Below are positions 1 to 6,203 of a stretch of 7,154 nt of DNA, piece by piece. The notes under the pieces were generated by a model, which was given only the letters and a program-made list of their open reading frames with translations, ran no database searches and was not told where the DNA came from. Both the position numbers and the translations under genes were made by a program. The stretch is from NCBI GenBank assembly GCA_039184055.1, contig JBCDBH010000301.1, positions 1 to 7,154 of the forward strand, written 5' to 3'. Position 1 is the first letter of the stretch; the number at the start of each line of letters is the position of its first letter. The DNA comes from JBCDBH01 sp039184055. Lineage in GTDB: Bacteria; Acidobacteriota; Thermoanaerobaculia; Multivoradales; J023.

Positions 1-1187
1 AGACCAGCTACTTCCTCGCCCCCTGGCGCCCCCAGGACACCATTCGGATCGCCGACGAGCCGAATGAAGACACCATCGCCCAAACCGCCGCCAAAGTCCG
101 CGCCCAGGCTCGTCGACAAAAACAAGGCGCGGTGCTGTGGTTCCTGGCCCCTCTGGTCGGCCAGCTTCCCGCCTGGTTGCAAAACAGAATCGACAACGAC
201 ATCGGCGTCTCGCCGACCCGCGCCACCTTTCTCTCGGCGGTGCTCAACCTGGTGATCGGCGCCTACGGCATCGCCACCTGGGTCGCCGTGCTGGTCGGAC
301 GCGCCGAGCCGAGCGTCGTCTCCAACCTCATGCCCGTCTTTCTCTACCTCACCATCGAGTCGCTTTTTCGCCTCGGTATGGTGAACGCCACGGGCGAGCC
401 CTTCGGCTGTGCCTACATCACCATTCCGATCACCCTGACCCGGGAATTCGTCAACAGCTTCAGCCCCGAAGCCAAGAAGCGCGCTCAACGCGCCAAGATC
501 TTTCGCAGCCTCGACAACCGCATGCTCACCTTGCGCGACAGCGTCGTGCGTCGTCATCCCAATCGCCCCGTCGGTCCCGGTGACGAGCCCTGGGATCTCG
601 AGGTGATCTCCGAGCTCCCCAAAGACCATTGGACCCTCAATGTCACCGGTGTGCGCTACGGTGACGAGCTCTACGTCCCGGTCTACCGCGAGGTCAGCAA
701 AGGCCAAGACGGTCGCCCACGTCATCGCTTTCGCCTGCGTGAAGAAGATCCCGAAACCGCCCTCGCCTTCAAATACTTCGCCGTCTACACCCCGGAAGAA
801 GCGCGCGAGGTCTACCGGCAAAAACGCTACCTCGACACCGCCGCCTGGCTCGAATCCTTTCCCTACCTATGGGGGCTCACCGACGCCGAAACCCAGCGTC
901 GCCTGAGCGAGGTCTACCGCTACGACGCGCCGTATTGGACGCGGTGGAGCATCATCGCCAGCATCATCTTCGGTCTGTGCGTCGCCTACCTCGGGCTCTA
1001 CAACCGCCACCTCCTGCCCGCTCTCTTCGGGCTGTGGCTGATCGGCGAAGGCGCCCTGCGCTGGAAAAATCGTGAAGCCATGGTGCCGAGCGTGCTCGGT
1101 CACGCCTTCCGACCGTTCGCCAACGAAGCCTTGAAGTGGGCACCCGTCATACCGACCGAGCGTCCCGAGCGTCCGGGCAAACCTTGA
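1..1187 (+). CDS. Multi-pass membrane protein of unknown function, 5' partial
   Basis: The reading frame is open from base 3 to the TGA at 1185-1187 (394 visible residues), so the true start lies before the window. The first usable start inside, GTG at 132, has no ribosome binding site and sits in the middle of open frame, so I reject it as the start. After a short hydrophilic stretch (about 40 residues, rich in Q, A and R near its end) come three hydrophobic segments at about nt 129-190, 222-299 and 321-383. A soluble region of about 185 residues, rich in charged residues, follows. Two more hydrophobic segments lie at about 948-1001 and 1011-1061, then a short basic/proline tail. The soluble part contains a conserved-looking stretch around nt 606-690 (ELPKDHW...GVRYGDELYVPVYRE). 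I do not recognise the family. It overlaps the next gene by 4 bases, so it probably works in the membrane with the two small proteins downstream. Confidence 0.8.
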   Translation, partial: TSYFLAPWRPQDTIRIADEPNEDTIAQTAAKVRAQARRQKQGAVLWFLAPLVGQLPAWLQNRIDNDIGVSPTRATFLSAVLNLVIGAYGIATWVAVLVGRAEPSVVSNLMPVFLYLTIESLFRLGMVNATGEPFGCAYITIPITLTREFVNSFSPEAKKRAQRAKIFRSLDNRMLTLRDSVVRRHPNRPVGPGDEPWDLEVISELPKDHWTLNVTGVRYGDELYVPVYREVSKGQDGRPRHRFRLREEDPETALAFKYFAVYTPEEAREVYRQKRYLDTAAWLESFPYLWGLTDAETQRRLSEVYRYDAPYWTRWSIIASIIFGLCVAYLGLYNRHLLPALFGLWLIGEGALRWKNREAMVPSVLGHAFRPFANEALKWAPVIPTERPERPGKP

Positions 1188-1345
1188 ACCGACCCGACCT
1201 CCCCCTGCTCCTGCTCGCCGTCATGATGGCGATCGGCGCCGTCATCGAACCACTGTTCTTCGACACCCTTCTGTGGCCAGGCAAGCTCGCCCTGCTCAGC
1301 CTGCTCGTCATCTACTGGGCACGCAAACCGAAGAGCGAGATCTGA
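1184..1345 (+). CDS. Small membrane protein, 53 aa, two hydrophobic helices, unknown function
   Basis: A 53-residue product starts at TTG 1184, inside a TTGA overlap with the stop of the upstream gene, and ends at TGA 1343-1345, which overlaps the next ATG. The sequence is almost wholly hydrophobic: one helix over residues 5-20 (LPLLLLAVMMAIGAVIEP), a short turn (FFDTLLWPGK), a second helix over about 32-45, and a basic tail (ARKPKSEI) that should be cytoplasmic. No clear Shine-Dalgarno sequence is visible, so translation probably depends on termination of the upstream gene. Other possible starts are GTG 1136, which would overlap the upstream gene by 52 bases, and ATG 1223, which would remove most of the first helix. 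TTG 1184 is preferred because it gives a complete two-helix protein and a minimal overlap. No family recognised. The frame is squeezed between two overlapping genes and has clean membrane topology, which argues that it is real. Confidence 0.65.
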   Translation: MNRPDLPLLLLAVMMAIGAVIEPLFFDTLLWPGKLALLSLLVIYWARKPKSEI

Positions 1346-1935
1346 TGCACCTCTTCATCGAGCTCATCACCCTCCTCTTCTTCCTCATCACCGTCGCCCA
1401 CGCCGTTCGTCACCACGGTCGTGAAGGCGCGCTCTTCTTCGCCACCCTCCTCTACCTCGGCGGGGCGCGCGAAACCCTCGTCGCCGTCATGCGCTGGCTC
1501 TACGGCTTCGCTCCCTTGAACCTCATGCTCGGCCCCGCCCCTCTGATCGGCGCCATCATCTGGGGCTACAGCATCTACGCCGCCGTCGTCTGGGCCGGAG
1601 GCATCACCGGCCGATCGCCCTTGCGCGACCACCCCACCGCCAACGAGCTCAGCCTCGCCGCCCTCTTCATGATCACCCTCGCCTGCTTCTACGAACCCAT
1701 CCTCGAGCTCATCGGCATGGCCAAATGGGAAGACGGCACCCGGCGAACCTGGGGCATCCCCTGGATCGCCCTGATCGGCTACCCCACCCTCACCGTGCCC
1801 TTCCTATGGCTATGGGGACGGTTGCGTCAGCTGACTGGAATCAAGAGATTCCTCGTCACGGCAGCCGCCATGACCCTGCTCGCCGCAGGTCATGCGGCGG
1901 GATTGCAGTGGCTGAAGGATGGGTTGGGATGGTGA
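1345..1935 (+). CDS. Polytopic membrane protein, possibly CruF/DUF422-like
   Basis: The product is 196 residues. ATG 1345 overlaps the preceding stop (TGATG), so this start is favoured over frame-open codons upstream. Hydrophobic segments lie at about residues 2-22, 28-48, 57-86 (long, perhaps two helices), 102-125, 137-158 and 167-188, giving six or seven membrane passes with short polar loops. Some features recall the CruF/DUF422 carotenoid 1',2'-hydratase fold: a glutamate in the second helix (E43), a GPAPLIGAIIW segment (63-73), an EP pair in a later helix (117-118), then W128 and GIPW...GY (137-146), as in the family's DP...W.W...GIP...GW pattern. This is a judgement by eye, and no carotenoid gene is visible nearby. 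It is the last gene of the three-gene membrane cluster and converges on the serine hydrolase gene 27 bases further on. A generic membrane protein of unknown role is the safe reading. Confidence 0.75.
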   Translation: MHLFIELITLLFFLITVAHAVRHHGREGALFFATLLYLGGARETLVAVMRWLYGFAPLNLMLGPAPLIGAIIWGYSIYAAVVWAGGITGRSPLRDHPTANELSLAALFMITLACFYEPILELIGMAKWEDGTRRTWGIPWIALIGYPTLTVPFLWLWGRLRQLTGIKRFLVTAAAMTLLAAGHAAGLQWLKDGLGW

Positions 1936-1962
1936 GGCTACGTGTGACTCGGAGACTCGTGC

Positions 1963-3027
1963 CTACGACTGCGTAGCCAGAATCGCCTTCAGAATACTCT
2001 CCGAACGCCGCTGTCCACGGCCTTGGCCATAGGCGCGTGACTGGATCGACACCACCATGTCCAGATCGGGCATGACATAGATCTTGTTGCCACCATTGCC
2101 CGAAGCGAAGAAAACCTCGACCGTGCGGTCGCCCACCGGATAGGTCTGTCGATACCAGTAGTAGCCGTAATCGGTCGCGAACGGATCCTCGTCGGAGATA
2201 TCCACCCGGGGCTTTAGGCTCTCCTCGAGCCACTCGGCGCTCACCACCTGCTGGCCGTTGAACATCCCATCGTTCAACACCATCTCCCCGATCCGATTCA
2301 GACCGCGACCGGTCAGGAAGAGATTGCCCTGCCCCTTCGTCTGACCGGATCGATCCTCCTGCCAATCCAAGCTCTCGATCCCGAGCGGCTCGAAGAGAAA
2401 CTCCCGTGCGAAATCCTCCAAACCGCGCTCCGTCGCACGCTCGATCACCACCCCCGCGACATATGCCGCCAACGAGTTGTAGCGATAGCGCGTGCCCGGC
2501 TCCTCCCAAACCGGAACCGTCATCGGAAACGACAGCGGATCGTCCGATGCATCGAGAAAATCCTCATAGCCCGGTGATTCCGGATCGTTGGCGTCGGCGG
2601 CCAGACCCGTGCGCATCGTCAGCAGATCCTTGAGCTGAATCGAGCCGATCGGACTGCCTTCTGATTCGGGCCAGTACATCTCCACCCGATCATCTAGACT
2701 CGCAATCGCACCCTGATCCATCGCGATGCCAACGAGCAGCGACGTCACGCTCTTCCCGGCCGACCGCACATCGACCAGCGTCTGCTCATCGGCGTCGTTG
2801 AAAAACCGCTCGGCGACCAGCTCGCCGTCGTGCAGCACGAACACCGACATCAAATCATCGTGCTCGTCGTCCGCGAAGCTGTCTAGAGCAGCATTGATGT
2901 TGCTCGATGAGGTTTCGGTACCGTTCGAGGTAGAAGGTGCGTCGGCAACGGGCGGATCCTCGACCTGACCACACGCGACGCACAACAACGCAGCAATGAC
3001 AACGATTCGAAAGCTAGTCAACTTCAC
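1963..3027 (-). CDS. Exported serine hydrolase, class C beta-lactamase family
   Basis: The product is 354 residues and resembles the beta-lactamase/D-aminopeptidase/esterase family, which acts on amide or ester bonds through an acyl-serine. The N-terminus is a signal peptide (basic KLTSFR, then a hydrophobic core) ending in CVAC-G, so lipid attachment at C19 is likely, though the Cys at -3 makes an atypical lipobox. A Ser/Thr/Asp-rich linker (about 24-45) follows. The catalytic S-x-x-K is S89-A-G-K92. The Tyr motif is Y183-N-S185 in WEEPGTRYRYNSLAAYVAG, where the family usually has YxN. The third motif is SGNGGNK (309-315), where many members have H-x-G. The LLTMRTGL segment (135-142) is the usual family helix. 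The encoded start is GTG 3025-3027, with GGAG only 1 base upstream. TTG two codons later (3019-3021) would have a 7-base spacing and could be the real start. The substrate cannot be told from sequence, and antibiotic hydrolysis should not be assumed. Confidence 0.88.
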   Translation of the reverse strand: MKLTSFRIVVIAALLCVACGQVEDPPVADAPSTSNGTETSSSNINAALDSFADDEHDDLMSVFVLHDGELVAERFFNDADEQTLVDVRSAGKSVTSLLVGIAMDQGAIASLDDRVEMYWPESEGSPIGSIQLKDLLTMRTGLAADANDPESPGYEDFLDASDDPLSFPMTVPVWEEPGTRYRYNSLAAYVAGVVIERATERGLEDFAREFLFEPLGIESLDWQEDRSGQTKGQGNLFLTGRGLNRIGEMVLNDGMFNGQQVVSAEWLEESLKPRVDISDEDPFATDYGYYWYRQTYPVGDRTVEVFFASGNGGNKIYVMPDLDMVVSIQSRAYGQGRGQRRSESILKAILATQS

Positions 3028-3074
3028 GCTCCAATAAAAAGAGTGAGTAGGTCGCGTGAGGTTGTCGAAGGAAA

Positions 3075-4658
3075 TCAGTCCTCTTCCTCACCCTGCCGAA
3101 ACACGTCGTACACCGCGCGGCCATCGAGCTGTTGACGCAACAGCTCGTTCTCGAACGCCACGCCGACCTGGGCGGTGGCGAGCTCGAGAATTTTGATGTC
3201 TTGGATTTCTTCGTCGACTTCGCCGTTGTCGGTGTAGATCACCGAGATGGCACGTTCGGCGCCGAGGACGGGGAAGATGACGACCTGGTCGGAGGCGGGG
3301 CGACCGAGGAGGGCGCCGAGGTCGTCGGGGAGACGGGCGTCGTCGAAGTTGACGTTTTGCGTCTTGGCTTCGTCGACGGCGAGCCAGAGAACGGAGCCTT
3401 CTTCGGGAACGAGCTTGAGGCCACGGGTGACTTCGGCCAAGGGGCGACCGTCTTGGGAGAAGCCGAAGGCGCCGACGGCGACCATGCGATTGCCCTGAAC
3501 GAGGAAGAGCACGGCGCGTTCGACGGATTCGGAGATGACGTGCATGAGGTTGAGGGCCATGGTGGCCGACAACAACCCGCTCTGGACGTCGAAGACGACG
3601 CGGCGAAAGCCACTCAGGCCGCCGCGTAGGCCTGGGCCGAAGACGATCTGCGGCAGCGGCTGACCGAGGACACGCATCAGGTTGCGACACGAGGCCACGA
3701 GGAGCGGCGTGTCGTCGACCACGGCCACCGCGCCGGCTTCCACCGCGCGTTCCGCCAGGCCGCCATTGGCGTCGTCGACCAGGATGATCACCGGTGCTCC
3801 CGGTCGGGTGCGGCCGAGCAACGAGACCGTCTCTTCTTCCTCGTCGATGTCTTTGCCACGCTGGTCGAGCACGACGATCGGCGCCACGGCTTCGCCGGGC
3901 ACCCGGGTGCCCGCCTCGCGCAAACGCACCGACACCACGCGCACTCGATCTTCGGGAAGCTCTTGAATGAGACGCTCACGCAAGGCGTCGTCGTCGGACA
4001 CGACCTGCAAACGCAGGACGGGAATGATCTCGCGTCGCCTTGGCTCGATGGGACGACGAATCGGTATGTCGTCGTCTTCGCCACCCGGGCGCGCCATCCC
4101 GGCGCGCTGCAGACGACGGTCGAGCTCGGATTCCACCGACTCACCACGCTGACGCTCGTCGAAGATCCGGGTCGCCTCGAGCAGCAGCATCTGCGTATTG
4201 AGATCGAGATCGTCGAGCAGCTCACCCGGCACCACGGCGAAATCGTCCAGCGGCGCCAGCTCGTCGACCTCGAAATGGAAGTTGCCGTGCTTCCAGGTGA
4301 TCAGATCGAAGATCGTCTCCTGGATCTGCTCTTTGATCACTGCATGGATCTGATCGCGGGTCACCACCTCTTCTTCGAGGAGGATCTTGCCGATCGACTG
4401 CCCGGCGCCATCCGAACGCTGCTTCGCCAACGCGCCGTCGAGGGTCGTCTGGTCGATGAGCTCATCCTCGACCATCTGATCGCCCAACCGGCGTTGTCCG
4501 GGCGTCCACGCGCTGATGATCCGGCCATCGTGAAAGCCGATCTCGGCCCGACGGTCGTCCTCACGCCATAGATAGAGCGTGCCCGTCCGTCGCCCCAAGT
4601 GAATGAATTGGAGAACGTCGGCCAGTGGCAGGTCTTCGAGGACGCCGTGAATGCTCAT
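3075..4658 (-). CDS. DUF4388 (PATAN)-type signalling protein with degenerate receiver and GAF-like domains
   Basis: The 527-residue product has no signal peptide or membrane segment, so it should be cytoplasmic. Residues 1-50 carry the DUF4388/PATAN pattern (GxLEDLPLADVLQFIHLGRRTG, then a strand pair ending in GRIISA). The helical part at about 55-120 and the WKHGNFHFE segment (122-130) complete that domain. A charged linker spans about 170-212. Residues 213-335 look like a response-regulator receiver: acidic cluster SDDD (221-224), a candidate phospho-acceptor D265 in IVVLDQRG, and AGA (308-310). The conserved Thr/Ser is replaced by Val (about 294), and the Lys before Pro is absent (VVDDTP). 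About 350-510 reads as a GAF-like sensor domain, followed by an amphipathic helix and an acidic GEEED end. DUF4388 proteins are usually linked to gliding, gene regulation or two-component signalling, mostly by inference. ATG 4656-4658 lacks a strong ribosome binding site, but the PATAN motif begins right at it. Confidence 0.85.
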   Translation of the reverse strand: MSIHGVLEDLPLADVLQFIHLGRRTGTLYLWREDDRRAEIGFHDGRIISAWTPGQRRLGDQMVEDELIDQTTLDGALAKQRSDGAGQSIGKILLEEEVVTRDQIHAVIKEQIQETIFDLITWKHGNFHFEVDELAPLDDFAVVPGELLDDLDLNTQMLLLEATRIFDERQRGESVESELDRRLQRAGMARPGGEDDDIPIRRPIEPRRREIIPVLRLQVVSDDDALRERLIQELPEDRVRVVSVRLREAGTRVPGEAVAPIVVLDQRGKDIDEEEETVSLLGRTRPGAPVIILVDDANGGLAERAVEAGAVAVVDDTPLLVASCRNLMRVLGQPLPQIVFGPGLRGGLSGFRRVVFDVQSGLLSATMALNLMHVISESVERAVLFLVQGNRMVAVGAFGFSQDGRPLAEVTRGLKLVPEEGSVLWLAVDEAKTQNVNFDDARLPDDLGALLGRPASDQVVIFPVLGAERAISVIYTDNGEVDEEIQDIKILELATAQVGVAFENELLRQQLDGRAVYDVFRQGEEED

Positions 4659-4685
4659 CTTTTCGTATCCATAATCGGAGACGGC

Positions 4686-4714
4686 ATCCTACCGTAGGGT
4701 CGGAAGGCCACCAA
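4686..4714 (-). promoter_or_regulatory. Candidate sigma70-like promoter for the DUF4388 gene
   Basis: Read on the minus strand, TTGGTG (4714-4709) and TAGGAT (4691-4686) are separated by exactly 17 bases. These match 3 of 6 and 4 of 6 consensus positions for -35 and -10. The implied transcription start is about 20 bases before the ATG at 4658, leaving a short leader. A perfect inverted repeat with a single central base (CCTAC-C-GTAGG, 4688-4698) overlaps the -10 box and could be an operator. The match is moderate and chance hits are common, so this is a suggestion only. Confidence 0.3.
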
Positions 4715-4803
4715 GTAGGGCAAAACCCGGACGGACGGCGTTTTGTCGTCGAGCGGGCCAGCGGATCGTCTACGAGATTGCGCTGCACAGATGCGCTGGT
4801 GGC

Positions 4804-4835
4804 GGGGGTGACGACCGAGAATCTCGCTCACCCCC
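4804..4835. repeat. Long imperfect stem-loop
   Basis: The outer arms GGGGGTGA (4804-4811) and TCACCCCC (4828-4835) are perfect 8-bp complements. Inside, CGAG (4816-4819) pairs with CTCG (4823-4826) around an AAT loop, giving a two-tier hairpin with a 4x1 internal loop. No T-run follows on the + strand, so it is not a standard intrinsic terminator there. The C-run also belongs to a neighbouring C6-A-G6 palindrome, so two alternative foldings are possible. It could be a leader RNA structure of the beta-helix gene or a protein-binding site. Confidence 0.5.
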
Positions 4836-4854
4836 CAGGGGGGACGCCATGGCG
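4831..4854. repeat. Adjacent palindromes C6-A-G6 and CGCCATGGCG
   Basis: CCCCCC-A-GGGGGG occupies 4831-4843 and is symmetrical apart from its central base. One base later, CGCCATGGCG (4845-4854) is a perfect 10-bp palindrome. Such symmetry is typical of binding sites for dimeric regulators, and the position about 100 bases before the beta-helix start suits an operator or activator site. No regulator family can be assigned from the sequence. Confidence 0.4.
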
Positions 4855-4942
4855 ATGTGAAAATCCCCGATTCACCACCCTGACCTAAATCATGCCTCAA
4901 GAACATATGAGGGAGTCGAGGCTGTCGGGACGTCCTTTTCTT

Positions 4943-4948
4943 GGAGGT
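4943..4948 (+). promoter_or_regulatory. Ribosome binding site of the beta-helix gene
   Basis: GGAGGT lies 8 bases before ATG 4957, an almost ideal Shine-Dalgarno sequence and spacing. It settles the start of the secreted protein and, together with the signal peptide that follows at once, rules out upstream starts. Confidence 0.85.
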
Positions 4949-4956
4949 ACTCTGAC

Positions 4957-6075
4957 ATGACCAAGAACACGACTTTTCTCGTGCTACTCGTTCTCGCGCT
5001 ATCCACCGGCGCTTTTTGCGCCCAAACCACGGCCGCCCAAACGACCACCGGCTCCATCACGACTTCCCCCACCAACCCGCTCCAGGAGTTCGCCGACTAT
5101 TGGGCAACGATGTTGACCCGGGTCGAAAACGGTATGGATCCACTCGATGTGATCGAGCATCTACGCTCGGAATCGACGTTGGATACGCCGGACGATCTGA
5201 CGCTGTGCGCTCCCATCCCGGCCGGTGGCATTCCCGGCGTGACCAACGATCGCTTCTACTTCCTATCGGAGATTCTCGACGGCGCGGTGCCGGACGAGAG
5301 TCCGGAGTGTGGCCATCAGCTGGCGTGTTTTCTCAGCCAGGTGTCGACCAGCCCGCATGCCTTCTCGACTCTCGTGATCGATCGGCCCTGTGTCTCGACC
5401 CGCACGCAGACGATCCCGAGTCGCTTCACCCTCGCCGGAGTCGGCATCGACGGCGCCGGTCAGTTGATTTTCGATCTGCCCGACAACGGCACGGCGATTC
5501 GCTTTCCCCCGGGCCCGGGCTCGGTGAGCCAGACGTCGGTGATCCGTGATCTACGCATCGTTGGCACGAGCTGCTGTGGCCAGACGGGAATCGAGATCAA
5601 GAACAGCAGCTTTGTCGACCTGGAGCGGATCCGCGTGAGTGGCTTCGCCTTCGGCTTGTGGAGTGAAGTGTCGTACACCGCCAACCTGGTGCAGAGCCAC
5701 TTCTTTCTCAATGGCTTCAACGTGGTGCTCGGGTACGACACCACCGCCTGGCGAATCGAGGACACGGTGATGTCGCAGAGCGGCCTGGTGGGTTTGGTCT
5801 TCGAGCCCACCGCTCGGGGTCACGTGGTGTACGGCGGCCGAGTCGAGTCGAATCCCTTTGCCGGGATGCTCGTCCACGGCGATATGAACATCGTCGAGCG
5901 AACGTGGTTCGAGGGCAACGGCAGTCTGCCGACCGTGCTCGCGGTGCGCATGAACGGCGATCAGAACCACCTGCTCGGCAATCTCTACTCGTCGCAGCTG
6001 ATCGACGACAACGGTCTCGACAACACCATCTGTCACAGCATGCAATTCGGCCCGTCGCTCGACAACTGCCCGTAG
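4957..6075 (+). CDS. Secreted right-handed beta-helix (pectin-lyase-fold-like) protein
   Basis: The product is 372 residues. The N-terminus is a signal peptide (K3, then a hydrophobic core 7-20) with likely cleavage near C21 or A27; there is no lipobox. A Thr-rich stretch (about 24-40) is followed by a mostly helical-looking segment (41-75). From about 155 the sequence turns into repeating short strands of roughly 20-24 residues with Gly/Asn turns: RFTLAGVGIDGAGQLIF, VIRDLRIVG, GIEIKNSSFVDLERIRVSG, then similar rungs to about 345. This is the look of a right-handed parallel beta-helix, the fold of pectate lyases, polysaccharide-modifying enzymes and adhesins. The mature part has eight Cys (84, 118, 124, 145, 206, 207, 359, 371), an even number that suits disulfides outside the cytoplasm. 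No catalytic set can be named, so enzyme or structural role is open. It has a strong ribosome binding site and its own terminator. Confidence 0.85.
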   Translation: MTKNTTFLVLLVLALSTGAFCAQTTAAQTTTGSITTSPTNPLQEFADYWATMLTRVENGMDPLDVIEHLRSESTLDTPDDLTLCAPIPAGGIPGVTNDRFYFLSEILDGAVPDESPECGHQLACFLSQVSTSPHAFSTLVIDRPCVSTRTQTIPSRFTLAGVGIDGAGQLIFDLPDNGTAIRFPPGPGSVSQTSVIRDLRIVGTSCCGQTGIEIKNSSFVDLERIRVSGFAFGLWSEVSYTANLVQSHFFLNGFNVVLGYDTTAWRIEDTVMSQSGLVGLVFEPTARGHVVYGGRVESNPFAGMLVHGDMNIVERTWFEGNGSLPTVLAVRMNGDQNHLLGNLYSSQLIDDNGLDNTICHSMQFGPSLDNCP

Positions 6076-6104
6076 GTTCACGCGCGCACATTCCGCAAGC
6101 GGAG

Positions 6105-6137
6105 AACGGGTCGGTGCTCACCACACCGGCCCGTTTT
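6105..6137 (+). terminator. Rho-independent terminator after the beta-helix gene
   Basis: The arms AACGGGTCGGTG (6105-6116) and CACCGGCCCGTT (6124-6135) form a 12-bp stem with a single T-G wobble and a 7-base loop (CTCACCA). It ends in TTTT (6134-6137). The stem lies 30 bases after the stop codon at 6075. It should separate transcription of the beta-helix gene from the DUF3604 gene. Confidence 0.85.
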
Positions 6138-6191
6138 GCCTGTCGGGTGGGATAACTCGCTTCTCCAGGCGTCTCTCAGACACAACCAACC

Positions 6192-6198
6192 GGAGGAG
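6192..6198 (+). promoter_or_regulatory. Ribosome binding site of the DUF3604 gene
   Basis: GGAGGAG lies 5 bases before ATG 6204. It is a strong Shine-Dalgarno sequence and fixes the start of the partial gene. Confidence 0.8.
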
Positions 6199-6203
6199 CG
6201 AAG

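Larger units (their letters stand above)
4659..4956. other. Divergent intergenic region rich in short repeats
   Basis: These 298 bases separate the leftward DUF4388 gene from the rightward beta-helix gene. Frames crossing it are short, lack ribosome binding sites and are rich in Arg/Pro, so I call no gene. It holds the candidate minus-strand promoter, a 7-bp direct repeat TGCGCTG (4779-4785 and 4792-4798, 13 bases apart), a stem-loop (4804-4835), the palindrome C6-A-G6 (4831-4843), the palindrome CGCCATGGCG (4845-4854) and a weak inverted repeat GTGAA/TTCAC (4857-4861 and 4871-4875). From 4880 to the start it is more AT-rich. A very weak promoter-like pair, CTGACC (4880-4885) and CATATG (4904-4909), is the best rightward candidate I can see. 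Confidence 0.6.

Noticed and set aside
132..1187. GTG 132 as the true start of the first gene
   Set aside because: The frame stays open to the window edge, there is no ribosome binding site before 132, and the codon sits at the beginning of a membrane helix. The gene is better read as 5' partial.
1936..1978. Possible bidirectional terminator between the convergent genes (GGCTACG / CGTAGCC, 7-bp stem)
   Set aside because: The loop is 29 bases, the right arm lies in the hydrolase coding end, and no T-run follows on either strand.
3028..3074. Terminator between the DUF4388 and hydrolase genes
   Set aside because: There is a T-rich run on the minus strand, but no GC stem precedes it; only a direct repeat GTGAG is present.
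3132..3629. Long + strand frame opposite the DUF4388 gene (165 codons)
   Set aside because: It is a shadow of the minus-strand gene; the protein is an acidic Gly/Asp/Glu-rich run without family features, and the minus frame shows clear domains.
3963..4571. Another + strand frame opposite the DUF4388 gene (202 codons)
   Set aside because: It lies antisense to the PATAN domain coding region. No ribosome binding site or recognisable domain; GC-rich genes often leave open antisense frames.
4655..4906. Minus-strand frame overlapping the DUF4388 start by 4 bases (leader peptide)
   Set aside because: The ATGA overlap is suggestive, but the 83-codon frame is Arg/Pro-rich, lacks a ribosome binding site, and runs through the stem-loops and the candidate promoter.
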